Origin: an uncultured Gammaproteobacteria bacterium
GTDB lineage: Bacteria > Pseudomonadota > Gammaproteobacteria > UBA4575
DNA length: 64,000 nucleotides
Reading direction: 5' to 3'
Assembly (NCBI GenBank): GCA_951812785.1
Contig: OX638335.1
Coordinates: forward strand, 1,355,902-1,419,901
The notes under the pieces are model-generated. The model saw only the letters and a list, made by a program, of their open reading frames with translations. It had not been told where the DNA came from and made no database searches. The position numbers were made by a program, and so were the translations under genes. This document shows, in pieces, positions 27,086-36,678 of the stretch; the stretch's first letter is position 1; the number at the start of each line of letters is the position of its first letter.

Positions 27086-28780
27086 ATGGACTTATTTCTA
27101 TATTTTTTTAGGGCGTATCCAAAACGCACTATTTTGGTGTTTGTTACCGTAACAATTGCTAGCATAATTACAGCATTCACTTTACTACTACTTCCCGCAC
27201 TACTTTTTACACTACTTGGTCGCAGTACAGCAAAAACCCAGTTTATTAATGATTTTTTTATCCAGCTTGGACTACAGCCTAGTAGTGAAACTTTAATAAT
27301 TTTCCTGATATCAGGCATTACAGCACAGAGTGCTTTGCTCGCATGCGCCAACATCTACGCCGGATTCACAAAAGCAAAAGTCATTAAAGATCTACGCACT
27401 AAACTACTTTCGAAAATGTCACAAACAGAGTGGGCATTTTTCATTAAGCAATCAAGCGGCAACTTTACTGCATCCCTAGTAAAAGAAATCAACATAGCTG
27501 GTGATGGCTATGAGACGATGGTAACTATTTTATCCAACGTCGTTCAAATTTCTGCCTATTTATTTGTAGCATTTTTCATTTCCTGGCAAATCGCAGTCAT
27601 CGCTATTGCCACAAGCCTTATTCTTACTATTCTATTCGGAAAATTAATCAGTATAAGCAAGTCTCTTGGGGTCGAAGATACGATATTAATTCGAAAGATT
27701 ACTTCTCAACTCACAGATTCCTACCGCAGTATCAAACCCTTAAAGGCTATGGCACGCGAATCACACTCACATGCGATATTGAACAATTATACAAAGCAAA
27801 TTAAAAAAGTATCTAAAAAAGGAACTGTCGCATCAGAATTGTTAAATATGTTTCAAGAGATCATATTAATGAGCACAGTAATTCTTACTATATACCTATC
27901 ATTCAAGCACCTGAGTATTCCGATTGAATTTTCTATAGTTCTAGTAATTCTTTATCTAAGAACTATGAAGCTTTTTGGAAAATCCCAAAAACAATATCAA
28001 ACATATATAGGCAACATCAGCGGCTATCACATGGTCATGCAGACTATGGATGCCGCAATAAAAAATTGCGAGCAAAGAATTGGTACCAAGCAGCATCTAT
28101 TGCAAGGCAATATAGAATTTAAAGAAGTCACATTTCAGCATGAACAAAAAAACATATTAAACAGAACTTCTGCTACCTTCTATTTCAAAAAGCTTAACTC
28201 AGTGATTGGGCAATCAGGAAAAGGCAAAACCACTACTGCAGATCTCATATGTGGGCTCTATCAGCTATCATCAGGAAAAATATTAATTGATGGCGTCTCA
28301 TTAGACGATATAGATATTAAGCATTGGCGCAAACAAATTGGCTATGTAACTCAGGAAAACAATCTTCTAAATACTTCTATAAAAGAAAATGTCACTTTAG
28401 GTGACCCAAGTTTTAGTGATCAAGATATAGAAAGAGCACTAAATAAATCTCACTGCAATACATTCATAGAAGATCTACCTCAGGGAATATTTACTATAGT
28501 AGGCGAAAATGGAGCACAATTGTCTGGCGGACAACGACAAAGAATTTTAATTGCACGAGCATTGGTACACTCACCAACACTTCTTATTCTAGATGAAGCC
28601 ACAAGCGCATTGGACAAGGAAACCGAAAAATATTTAAGCGAAATCTTCAAAGAACTCAGCAAAGATATTACTATAATTTCTATATCCCATCGCCCAGCTT
28701 TAGTTGAATTATCTGATCATATTGTCAAGCTTAACAGTAGTACATTTACAAATCTGCCGAAATCAGAATTGCATGTGTAA
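27086..28780 (+). CDS. ABC exporter, fused membrane and ATPase domains (MsbA/peptide-exporter type)
   Basis: This 564-residue protein has six predicted N-terminal membrane segments (first about residues 15-42). The ATPase domain has P-loop GQSGKGKTTTADLI, signature LSGGQRQRILIARAL, Walker B LLILDEATSALD and a switch His in ISISHRPAL. Half-transporters of this design export lipid-linked sugars, lipids or peptides and act as dimers in the inner membrane. Its place at the edge of the polysaccharide island, overlapping a glycosyltransferase by 8 bp, suggests a lipid-linked glycan or lipid A-core substrate. Substrate is inference. Codon use is A+T-rich like the island and unlike miaB. Confidence 0.85.
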   Translation: MDLFLYFFRAYPKRTILVFVTVTIASIITAFTLLLLPALLFTLLGRSTAKTQFINDFFIQLGLQPSSETLIIFLISGITAQSALLACANIYAGFTKAKVIKDLRTKLLSKMSQTEWAFFIKQSSGNFTASLVKEINIAGDGYETMVTILSNVVQISAYLFVAFFISWQIAVIAIATSLILTILFGKLISISKSLGVEDTILIRKITSQLTDSYRSIKPLKAMARESHSHAILNNYTKQIKKVSKKGTVASELLNMFQEIILMSTVILTIYLSFKHLSIPIEFSIVLVILYLRTMKLFGKSQKQYQTYIGNISGYHMVMQTMDAAIKNCEQRIGTKQHLLQGNIEFKEVTFQHEQKNILNRTSATFYFKKLNSVIGQSGKGKTTTADLICGLYQLSSGKILIDGVSLDDIDIKHWRKQIGYVTQENNLLNTSIKENVTLGDPSFSDQDIERALNKSHCNTFIEDLPQGIFTIVGENGAQLSGGQRQRILIARALVHSPTLLILDEATSALDKETEKYLSEIFKELSKDITIISISHRPALVELSDHIVKLNSSTFTNLPKSELHV

Positions 28781-29972
28781 TCAAAAATTACAGCATATTG
28801 CATTTATACTTAACAGCTTAGCTGGCGGTGGGACAGAAAAAGTTATTCTTACTCTTGCTGAAGAATTTATCTCAAGAGGCATTAAAGTTGACCTGCTTGT
28901 TTGCAAGCACGATGGGGCACTAATCAAAAATACACCCCAAGGCACAAATGTAATTGAACTTAAAAAGCACAATCGATTGACGCTTTTTAAATATATATTC
29001 AAATTACCTCCTGTAGATTGGCTATCATTAGTAGCAATTTTATTTAGCAGAAAAATACCAAAACCATTTTCAAGAATTCCTTCTTTACAGAAATATCTAG
29101 CCCTCTCAAAACCAGAGGCAATTCTATCTAGTCAGAATACAGTCAATATCGTATCACTCTGGACAAAATCACTATCCACAACAAATACAAATTTTATTAT
29201 TCGTCAATCTAATTTTTTATCCAAGTCAATGCCAGCAGGCAAAAACTACATTGAGAGGAAAATACTACTACCGCTAGCAAAGCGGTGGTACAAAAGAGCG
29301 GACAAAATAATTACTGTCTCACATGAAATTCAAGACGATTTAATTAAAAATTTTTTAATAAATAAAAACAAAATCACCACCATATACAACCCACTTCATT
29401 TAATAAAAATAACAAAACTTGCATCCAAGAAGCCTGATGATCCTTGGTTTACAGATAGCATACCAATCGTTTTAGCAGTAGGGAGATTAAACAAAGTAAA
29501 GAACTATCCTTTATTGTTTAAGGCAATAAAAAAGGTGAACGAACATCAGCATGTTAGACTGATCGTTCTTGGCGATGGCTCTGAAAGAGAATCTTTAGAA
29601 CATCTTGCAAATAAATTAAACATCAAAAGTTTTATGAAAATGCCTGGATACATGTCAAATCCATATCAATACATGAAACACTCTGACGTATTTGCTTTAA
29701 GCTCCAACCACGAAGGACTACCGAATGTTCTACAAGAAGCCATGGCGTGTGGTTGCAAGATTATAAGCACTGACTGTCCCAGCGGCCCAAAAGAAATTCT
29801 ATCCAACGGAAGTTATGGGAAGTTGATTCCAGTAAACGATGTTGATGCAATGGCATCTGCAATTACAGCATCAATTAATGAGAATATAGACAAGAATAAG
29901 CTTTACAGGCAAGCTTCGTATATATCACTAGACAAAATTGTAAATACATATATTAAATTTATTTCAAGATAA
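28773..29972 (+). CDS. GT4-family glycosyltransferase
   Basis: This 399-residue GT-B glycosyltransferase has an N-terminal LNSLAGGGTEKVILTLAEEF, VAVGRLNKVKNYPLL, GDGSERESL and the EX7E-type motif in NHEGLPNVLQEAMACGCKII. It probably transfers a sugar from a nucleotide donor onto a lipid-linked or core acceptor at the cytoplasmic face. I chose ATG 28773, which overlaps the ABC exporter stop by 8 bp and begins MCNQKLQHIAFILN, just before the first beta strand. An earlier in-frame ATG at 28704 would run 77 bp into the exporter gene. Confidence 0.85.
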   Translation: MCNQKLQHIAFILNSLAGGGTEKVILTLAEEFISRGIKVDLLVCKHDGALIKNTPQGTNVIELKKHNRLTLFKYIFKLPPVDWLSLVAILFSRKIPKPFSRIPSLQKYLALSKPEAILSSQNTVNIVSLWTKSLSTTNTNFIIRQSNFLSKSMPAGKNYIERKILLPLAKRWYKRADKIITVSHEIQDDLIKNFLINKNKITTIYNPLHLIKITKLASKKPDDPWFTDSIPIVLAVGRLNKVKNYPLLFKAIKKVNEHQHVRLIVLGDGSERESLEHLANKLNIKSFMKMPGYMSNPYQYMKHSDVFALSSNHEGLPNVLQEAMACGCKIISTDCPSGPKEILSNGSYGKLIPVNDVDAMASAITASINENIDKNKLYRQASYISLDKIVNTYIKFISR

Positions 29973-29988
29973 CTGAGATTATTTTAAC

Positions 29989-31143
29989 GTGATTACCCAC
30001 ACTGTGTACATAAATAGATATGACCACCTACTATTAACTGCAATATTAGTCTTAACTATCTTATTGATAGGAACTGGGGCTTACGAAACCGAAGTTATGC
30101 CCAAGGATGAAAAAGTAGTTAGTATTCTAAGCCTACTTTTGCTATTTACATGTTACCTCTATAAAAAAGATCTAGAATTTATCAAAATTAGAATAATATT
30201 AGGTTATTTTATTTTTAATATTTTCTTTATAACTAGACTATATTTCTCTAATACTGACGTAGCAGAATTAAAGACATACTTGATTCACTTTATCTCTATA
30301 GGAGTATTCATAGCAACATACTTTTCTAGCAAGCAACTACTTTCCTCGAGAAAAACACTATTAAATATTGATAACACAAAACTCATCAGCATTATTTGCA
30401 TACTATCATTGATAACCATTTTGCTTAGCCAAATCTCAGCTATATACACTCACCCCGATGGAATATATTTTCGTGCAGGCGGATTCTTAAGCCCAAACAG
30501 AACTGCGACAATAGCACTTATTCTTATGTTTGTAGTTTTTAGATTATCAGAAAGGCATAGGTATTATACATTAACATCAGTCTTACTCGCGACGGCTATC
30601 ATATTACCTGTACAGTCTCGAGCAGCAATTTTAGTTTTAATCCCTACAGCAGTATATATTCTTTTCAAATCTCAACGCCGAAAATCCATATTAATATTAT
30701 TATATGTATTCCTCTTATTTTCGATCCTAGATATCTTAGTAGCATCAATTAGCTTAATAGACATAATTAAATCTATATTCTATAGATTTACAATTGACTA
30801 TAGCTCAAGTCATCGTTTAACGTTGTTACAGCAAGGCTGGTCTTCGTTTTTAGAAGCCCCCATATGGGGAAATGATTATAGGCACTTATCCAGAACTTCA
30901 GGATTCTCGACCCACAATGAACTCATTGAAACTTTAGCCAACTTTGGATTAGTAGGACTTCTTTTTTTCGGCATAGCTTTCTATTTTCTCTATATTCCAT
31001 TCACTTTAATATTTTTCTTTGTATGCATCGCACCTACATTTATGTTTTCCCATAGTTTTTTTGATACATATGCTTTTCAAGCAATACTCGGCTTAGCTTT
31101 AGCTGTTGACAGGCACTGGTATGAAACATCACAGACCAAATAA
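29989..31143 (+). CDS. O-antigen ligase-like membrane protein (Wzy_C/WaaL type)
   Basis: This 384-residue protein has about ten hydrophobic segments. The Wzy_C region includes RAGGFLSPNRTATIALIL, QSRAAILVLIP and a periplasmic loop with SSHRLTLLQQGWSSFLEAP and STHNELIETLANFGL, matching the R...H pattern of ligases. Such enzymes join undecaprenyl-linked O-chains to lipid A-core or a similar acceptor, but polymerases share the fold. It starts with GTG (29989), 16 bp after the GT4 gene, and is probably cotranscribed with it and the exporter. It converges on the dehydratase gene at 31186. Confidence 0.75.
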   Translation: MITHTVYINRYDHLLLTAILVLTILLIGTGAYETEVMPKDEKVVSILSLLLLFTCYLYKKDLEFIKIRIILGYFIFNIFFITRLYFSNTDVAELKTYLIHFISIGVFIATYFSSKQLLSSRKTLLNIDNTKLISIICILSLITILLSQISAIYTHPDGIYFRAGGFLSPNRTATIALILMFVVFRLSERHRYYTLTSVLLATAIILPVQSRAAILVLIPTAVYILFKSQRRKSILILLYVFLLFSILDILVASISLIDIIKSIFYRFTIDYSSSHRLTLLQQGWSSFLEAPIWGNDYRHLSRTSGFSTHNELIETLANFGLVGLLFFGIAFYFLYIPFTLIFFFVCIAPTFMFSHSFFDTYAFQAILGLALAVDRHWYETSQTK

Positions 31144-31185
31144 AGAACTAGTCCAATCCAACTCTTAGCGAGAAAATAGATTCCA

Positions 31186-33072
31186 CTAATTCTTAATATT
31201 AATTACATTCTTCTCTCCATCAATACTTCGCGCAGATCTTTCTAATAAATTTAAAAACTTAAATACTTCATCATTAGAGCAACAATCATTTACACCTATC
31301 CCATCTATAATAAATTTATCAATTGCACTAACACATGAATCCGCTTGCATTTTTGAATGCTTGGCAAGAAATATTTTCTTATGCTTGGTAAGATTTTGTT
31401 TTTCCGATGAATAAAATAGTTCCTCATATAATTTTTCACCCGGCCTTAACCCACAATATTCAATAGATATATCACTACCTATTTTTTTTCCTGACAATAA
31501 GATCATTTGTTCCGCAAGATATTGTATCTTCACTGGCTTACCCATATCTAAAACAAATATTTCGCCGCCTTCACCCATGCTTGCAGCCTGCAAGATAAGC
31601 TGAGCGGCTTCTGTAATCGTCATGAAAAATCTTGTTATTTCTGGGTGTGTTACAGTTACTGGGCCACCGCTCTTGATTTGCTTTCTAAACAAAGGAACAA
31701 CACTACCCGCAGAGTCTAGAACATTACCAAATCTTACTGTAATGCATTGTGTTGAATGCCTATGGTTTTGCGCTTCAGCATACACCTCTGCGATACGCTT
31801 ACTAACACCTAAAATATTCGAAGGATTTACAACCTTATCAGTAGAAATTAAAATAAATTTTTCCACTTTATTTTCACAGCAAATATCTAATATAGTTTTA
31901 GCCCCTAAAACATTATTCTTTATCGCTTGCTCGGGTTGTGCTTCTAGCATAGGCACATGCTTATATGCTGCCGCATGAAAAACTTGTTGTGGCTGATATT
32001 TTTTGAACAGCTCTTGCATATGCGAACTATCACAAATATCACCCAATAGACATACAATCTTAATATTAGCTTTCTTACTTGTTAGCTCTTGTTCGATCTT
32101 ATATAGGTTATATTCACTTATATCTACCACTATTAGTGTTGCAGGAGAAAGTTCTAGAATTTGCCTGCACAATACTGATCCAATAGAACCGCCGCCACCA
32201 GTAACTAAAACATTTCTACCAGTAACTAAGCCTTGTATATCCTTCCAGTCTAATTCAACCTGTTTTCTACCCAACAAATCCTCAATTGAGACCTCACGCA
32301 AGCCAGATACAACACCCTGGTTTGATGACACTTCTCTAATATCAGGTAATGTCCATATTGGTAAACTTACAGACTCACATGTCTCAACAATTGCCTTCAA
32401 TTGAGCTTGACTAGCAGAAGGAATTGCAATGACTATCCAATCAACATCAAATTGCTCCACAGCTTTATCTATTTGATCGACCGCACCATATATTTTTACA
32501 CCATGGATCTCTGATCCGATCAAATTTTTATTATCATCTAGAATAGCAACTGGCATATCGTTACCTCTACGAGGCATATCTCTTACCAACATATCACCAG
32601 CACGACCTGCGCCTATAACTAACACTCGCTTTTTATCCTGAGTTGAAAATATTGAAGTATCACTATCTTTCCATAAGCGATAGCCAAGTCTTGGCCCTCC
32701 CAATAAAAAAACAGCAAGCACTGGATATAAAAACAGAACAGAACGCGGAACACCTTCTAATCGAAAAAAAACGAATAAAATCAAGAAAGCAGCTACCCCA
32801 CCAACTGTAACTGCTCTAAATATATTCCATAAATCCGACAAACTAGCAAAACGCCACAAAGCTCTATACAAGCGAAACCAATAAAAAAAGACACTCTGAA
32901 CCAATATAAGCACAGGTATTATAGCAATGCTAAGCTTCCAATTCTGAAAAGGAAAATCAAAATTATAGCGGGCCCACCAAGCTAGTTGCCACGCTAATAT
33001 CACCATGAAAAAATCATGCGCAACTATCAATATTTTTTTATTTACACGATTGCGTAAAATAGACTTTTCCAT
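31186..33072 (-). CDS. Membrane-bound nucleotide-sugar 4,6-dehydratase (PglF/WbpM/CapD type)
   Basis: This 628-residue protein has four N-terminal membrane segments (about residues 15-110). A first Rossmann-like domain (VLVIGAGRAGDMLVRDM) precedes an extended SDR domain with VTGGGGSIGSVLCRQIL, the VVDISEYNLY binding loop, AAAYKHVPMLEAQP and the STDKVVNPSNILGVSKR active-site stretch. PglF/WbpM enzymes convert UDP-GlcNAc to the 4-keto-6-deoxy sugar, the first step towards QuiNAc, FucNAc or bacillosamine. It is the last gene of the minus-strand island. Length and motifs are normal for the family. Confidence 0.9.
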   Translation of the reverse strand: MEKSILRNRVNKKILIVAHDFFMVILAWQLAWWARYNFDFPFQNWKLSIAIIPVLILVQSVFFYWFRLYRALWRFASLSDLWNIFRAVTVGGVAAFLILFVFFRLEGVPRSVLFLYPVLAVFLLGGPRLGYRLWKDSDTSIFSTQDKKRVLVIGAGRAGDMLVRDMPRRGNDMPVAILDDNKNLIGSEIHGVKIYGAVDQIDKAVEQFDVDWIVIAIPSASQAQLKAIVETCESVSLPIWTLPDIREVSSNQGVVSGLREVSIEDLLGRKQVELDWKDIQGLVTGRNVLVTGGGGSIGSVLCRQILELSPATLIVVDISEYNLYKIEQELTSKKANIKIVCLLGDICDSSHMQELFKKYQPQQVFHAAAYKHVPMLEAQPEQAIKNNVLGAKTILDICCENKVEKFILISTDKVVNPSNILGVSKRIAEVYAEAQNHRHSTQCITVRFGNVLDSAGSVVPLFRKQIKSGGPVTVTHPEITRFFMTITEAAQLILQAASMGEGGEIFVLDMGKPVKIQYLAEQMILLSGKKIGSDISIEYCGLRPGEKLYEELFYSSEKQNLTKHKKIFLAKHSKMQADSCVSAIDKFIIDGIGVNDCCSNDEVFKFLNLLERSARSIDGEKNVINIKN

Positions 33073-33265
33073 TATTTTGCTACTTTACTATTTGTCTTTC
33101 ATATAAAGTACCACATACTAAATAAGAACACATAAACAAATATTGTGATAAATAATTTTTTTCTTAGCGTTCAACAAACCAGAAAATCATATACTAAAAG
33201 CTAAATACTTATTTCCTTGTGTCACTGCTATATAAAACTAATATGCCCTAAATGCCACTACAACA

Positions 33266-35140
33266 CTAATCAATATTCCACGTCATTGGCAACATATATT
33301 TAATAGTTTCCAACAGCTCTTCATCGCTACAATAATCACATCCCCCTTTGCTAATCATCGCACCATTGCCTTCCTTTGCCAATGTAAGTAACACATTAAT
33401 ATCCCGAGAAAATTTGTCCCACGCTTCAATATTACCTTTTGCGGGCGCTCCATAATCTCCATTTTCATGACAAGAGCTACAAAATTTTGAATATACCTCA
33501 CGAGCCGTTCCAAGATTTGAATGATCTGCTACCTTAATTTGCGTCATTTCCGAATCGTTTACGGGCACATTAACGATATTTTCATGTTGTCTAGGTAACA
33601 ACATTTGTTCATTTCTATTATTCACAGTCAAGAAATAAGCTTGTCCATTACCGACAAATCCTATAGCTAATCCATACTTACCAAGGTCTGTAACCGTTTT
33701 TATCAGTCCATATGAAACAGGAAACAATAATTCTTCATGTGTCTTATAATTACTCTCCTTATCAAACACTACGACACTATTTTTCCTCAGATTTGCAACA
33801 ATTACATCACCATCATCAAGTATTGCCAACTCATGAGGTGAAACCAATAAATTATCACCAAATGAACTCAACTTTTCTCCTTCACTAGAAAGAAGTACGA
33901 TATTATCTCCACCTCTATTTGAAATTAGAAATACATCAGAATCAGGGTCATATTCTGCGTAATATGGTCCAACCCATAAAATTTCATCACCCTCTTGGTT
34001 TCCTGATACCCATCGATAATTGAAGTCATAGTCATATGCCAATATCCTGTTATTACCATAATCTACAACAACGATAAGACTTTCTGATACAGCAACACCT
34101 AGCGGATTATTGAATTTATCCAAAAATGTGTATGCGTCTTCTGTTTCCTTATATGAACCAAATAAATCTACCGTCTCCCCATTTTCGTTGAAAACTTGCA
34201 GCCTATGATTTCGCTCTTCGACTACATAAACCATACCATTCCGTATTTTAATATCAGCCGGAGTATCTAAATCCCCTAGCCGCGTACCCATACTAGAAAA
34301 ATAACTTAAAAACTGCCCATCTAATGAAAAACGCGAAATATTTTCATTTGAACAATCTGTTATCCAAAGAACATCTTTATAAAACTCAGTTCCATATGGA
34401 AGACTAAATCTACCTAACCCAATCCCATTTCGCCCTATAACAGATTGAATTTTAAATTGTGAGGGAAGCTGCGCTAGAGGCTCCGAAAAATGCAGCCTCA
34501 TTTCTTGATGACAAAATTCCTTATTGCTGGCTTCAAAAAACAAAAGAAAATCAAACGAAAATGCATTACCCTCTTCGTCCTGTCGCCTTATTACTATTTC
34601 TTCTATTGATGTATTGATTTTCAGATACTTTATTCGACCAACATCTTGATGCGAATTACCAGGATGAAATTGTATTTTCTTAAATCGAAAATGCTCATTA
34701 TGGCTAGACAACAATTTCTCGAGTTCAGATATTTGCAATGTCTTAACTTGTGAATCGATCACAAGCCCTAACATTGAATCTGTAATTACCATTTTGTCAG
34801 GAGCACATATTGAAGTCTCTTCCTTTAACACATACTCAGAAATCAATTTATATTGATCCTTTAGCAACATCTTAGCAGTTTGCAGGTCTAATGTTCTTTC
34901 TGCCAGATTCTCAGTTAACATACGATTATCTTTTAATTGATCCTTTAGCGACATCTTAGCAGTTTGCAGGTCTAATGTTCTTTCTGCCAGATTCTCAGTT
35001 AACATACGATTATCTTTTATATGCCACAACGCTAATATGAGCAATAAAGCTACAGAAAAAACTACTGCAATTAACTTTGTCTTTCTCTTTATATTTTTCA
35101 CTTTTTTTATACTATACAACCGACCATCCATCGCAGACAC
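33266..35140 (-). CDS. Membrane-anchored NHL-propeller protein fused to a c5-type cytochrome domain
   Basis: This 624-residue protein has an N-terminal anchor (LIAVVFSVALLLILALWHI, about residues 22-40). A charged coiled coil made of two almost identical 28-residue units (KDNRMLTENLAERTLDLQ...) follows. The middle holds NHL/beta-propeller repeats such as GRFSLPYGTEFYKDVLWITD, DTPADIKIRNGMVYVVEERN and FNNPLGVAVSESLIVVVDYG. The C-terminal cytochrome c domain has heme motif CSSCH (near 557), a likely axial Met in GAMISKGG and the c5-type extra pair CDYC. It should lie in the periplasm. Such a heme domain in a polysaccharide island is unusual. The function is unknown; an electron-transfer-linked lyase/oxidase or a sensor is speculative. 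Confidence 0.8.
   Translation of the reverse strand: MSAMDGRLYSIKKVKNIKRKTKLIAVVFSVALLLILALWHIKDNRMLTENLAERTLDLQTAKMSLKDQLKDNRMLTENLAERTLDLQTAKMLLKDQYKLISEYVLKEETSICAPDKMVITDSMLGLVIDSQVKTLQISELEKLLSSHNEHFRFKKIQFHPGNSHQDVGRIKYLKINTSIEEIVIRRQDEEGNAFSFDFLLFFEASNKEFCHQEMRLHFSEPLAQLPSQFKIQSVIGRNGIGLGRFSLPYGTEFYKDVLWITDCSNENISRFSLDGQFLSYFSSMGTRLGDLDTPADIKIRNGMVYVVEERNHRLQVFNENGETVDLFGSYKETEDAYTFLDKFNNPLGVAVSESLIVVVDYGNNRILAYDYDFNYRWVSGNQEGDEILWVGPYYAEYDPDSDVFLISNRGGDNIVLLSSEGEKLSSFGDNLLVSPHELAILDDGDVIVANLRKNSVVVFDKESNYKTHEELLFPVSYGLIKTVTDLGKYGLAIGFVGNGQAYFLTVNNRNEQMLLPRQHENIVNVPVNDSEMTQIKVADHSNLGTAREVYSKFCSSCHENGDYGAPAKGNIEAWDKFSRDINVLLTLAKEGNGAMISKGGCDYCSDEELLETIKYMLPMTWNID
34852..35019 (-). repeat. 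84-bp tandem duplication (two copies) in the NHL-cytochrome gene
   Basis: Copies at 34852-34935 and 34936-35019 differ at a single base by eye (A/G, giving Leu versus Ser). Each encodes 28 residues, exactly four heptads of the coiled coil, so the duplication keeps both frame and heptad register. Confidence 0.93.
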
Positions 35141-35572
35141 GACATTAAAAACATGCGAAAGCTGGGAGCATTACAAAAAATCTGGAAATATTGCCGAGCT
35201 GATAGCAACACATCGCTTCAACGGTCTTACTGCCGCACAAGGAGTAAGGGCTTTTTCCCACGAGAATATAGAGTATATCGCATTAACTCATGGTTACAAT
35301 AACACTAATGCTACTATATTTAATCGCAACTTTTCAAATAAAAACAGCGTAGACATTAATCCTTCAAACAAAAATCGTCCACCACTAATTGCTAGTGTTG
35401 AATATTTTGATAGTCATTTATATTGATCAAGCTTTAGAGAGGGAAACATATAACTAATATCTTTCGCGGTTTGTCTGTGAAATCAAATGGCAATATTCTA
35501 TTAACCGGCTTTCTTGATGCAGAAAACATTTCAGAACTTAGAACAGCAGTTTTTGAATTTTCGACTCAATAA
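35141..35572 (+). pseudogene. Possible remnant of a secreted-protein gene, plus strand
   Basis: Between the NHL-cytochrome gene and the aminotransferase gene there are about 430 bp with no minus-strand gene. On the plus strand one frame reads CESWEHYKKSGNIAELIATH to DSHLY (stop at 35426). Another frame reads NIFRGLSVKSNGNILLTGFL to the TAA at 35570-35572, with one frame change between. The first frame can be extended upstream into a signal-peptide-like stretch, but that part is antisense to the NHL gene. I do not recognise the protein. A broken gene is the simplest reading and chance ORFs remain possible. Confidence 0.35.
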
Positions 35573-35580
35573 CCCAGCAT

Positions 35581-36675
35581 TTAAAGAAAATCAATCAGTT
35601 GATCGCATACATATTGTGTGACTTCTTCATTCTGAAATGCATTCATAGGAAGACTTAAAACTTCTTTTGAGGCTTTTTCAGCGACAGGACACTGGCCTTC
35701 TTCACAATCTAAATATCGAAAACATTCCTGTAGGTGCAGCGGCATTGGATAGTGCACAGCTGTAGGTACACCACTCTCCCTAAGTTTATTTTGTAATTGA
35801 TCTCTGCAATTAACTCGCAAAGTGTATTGCGCCCATACACTTGTACGATCTAGTTTCACCTTCGGAACATTTACTGCATCGCCCAAAGATTGAGTATACA
35901 AACCTGCAACACATTCACGATTCTTGATTTCGTTTTTATAATGAGGCAACTTAGCTAGCAGCACTGCCGCTTGTATAGTATCAAAACGACCACCCATACC
36001 AATATATTTATGACGATAGCGTTCATTCTGGCCATGCGCTCGCATCATTTTAATCTTCTCAGCATATCTATCGTTATTAGTAAATACAGCACCACCATCT
36101 CCATAGCACCCCAGTGGCTTAGCCGGAAAAAAACTTGTAGTCGCAATATCCCCCTTACAACTATCAGTAACTCCTTTATAGGTCGAACCAAAACTTTGCG
36201 CTCCGTCAACAATTATTTTCAAATTATGCTTCTTTGCTATGCCCTCTATCTCATCCATGTCGGCAGGCTGCCCATACAGGCTTACAGGAATAATAGCTTT
36301 TGTTTTTTTAGTAATAGCTGCTTCAATTTTATGTGGATCAATATTAAAAGTGTCTTCTTCTATATCGACGAAGACAGGAATGGCTTGCAAGAAAGCAATA
36401 GTTTCTGCTGTCGCGATAAAAGAAAAAGGTGTCGTAATTACTTCATCTCCTGGTTGAATATTAAAAGCCATCATCGCTAAAAGCAGCGCATCCGTACCAC
36501 TAGAACATGTTAGAGCATGTTTAACTTGTACAAATTCAGCCAATTGATTTTCTAATTTATTAACTTCTTCGCCCAAAATATAATTGGATTTATCCAATAC
36601 GGATTGAACATTAACGTCAATATCAACCTTATAAACTTGGTATTGGTACTGTAAATTCGCAAAATCTATTTTCAA
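35581..36675 (-). CDS. wbpE: DegT-family aminotransferase, WbpE-like (UDP-3-keto-GlcNAcA aminotransferase candidate)
   Basis: This 364-residue PLP enzyme of the DegT/DnrJ/EryC1/StrS family contains the PLP-site CSSGTDALLLAMMA and DGAQSFGSTYKG. The Schiff-base Lys is in TTSFFPAKPLGCYGDGGAVF (near 186), and the end is normal. It begins MKIDFANLQYQYQVYK. Next to WbpB- and WbpD-like genes it most likely converts UDP-2-acetamido-3-keto-glucuronate to the 3-amino sugar with glutamate as amino donor. The specific assignment depends on the three-gene context; the family assignment is secure. It lies 3 bp after the acetyltransferase gene. Confidence 0.85.
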   Translation of the reverse strand: MKIDFANLQYQYQVYKVDIDVNVQSVLDKSNYILGEEVNKLENQLAEFVQVKHALTCSSGTDALLLAMMAFNIQPGDEVITTPFSFIATAETIAFLQAIPVFVDIEEDTFNIDPHKIEAAITKKTKAIIPVSLYGQPADMDEIEGIAKKHNLKIIVDGAQSFGSTYKGVTDSCKGDIATTSFFPAKPLGCYGDGGAVFTNNDRYAEKIKMMRAHGQNERYRHKYIGMGGRFDTIQAAVLLAKLPHYKNEIKNRECVAGLYTQSLGDAVNVPKVKLDRTSVWAQYTLRVNCRDQLQNKLRESGVPTAVHYPMPLHLQECFRYLDCEEGQCPVAEKASKEVLSLPMNAFQNEEVTQYVCDQLIDFL

Positions 36676-36678
36676 AAT

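Noticed and set aside
35037-35140. Signal peptide of a plus-strand protein overlapping the NHL-cytochrome start
   Set aside because: The hydrophobic stretch is the antisense of a Lys-rich segment of the NHL gene, which by codon composition gives Phe-rich reverse frames. Not enough support to extend the remnant into it.
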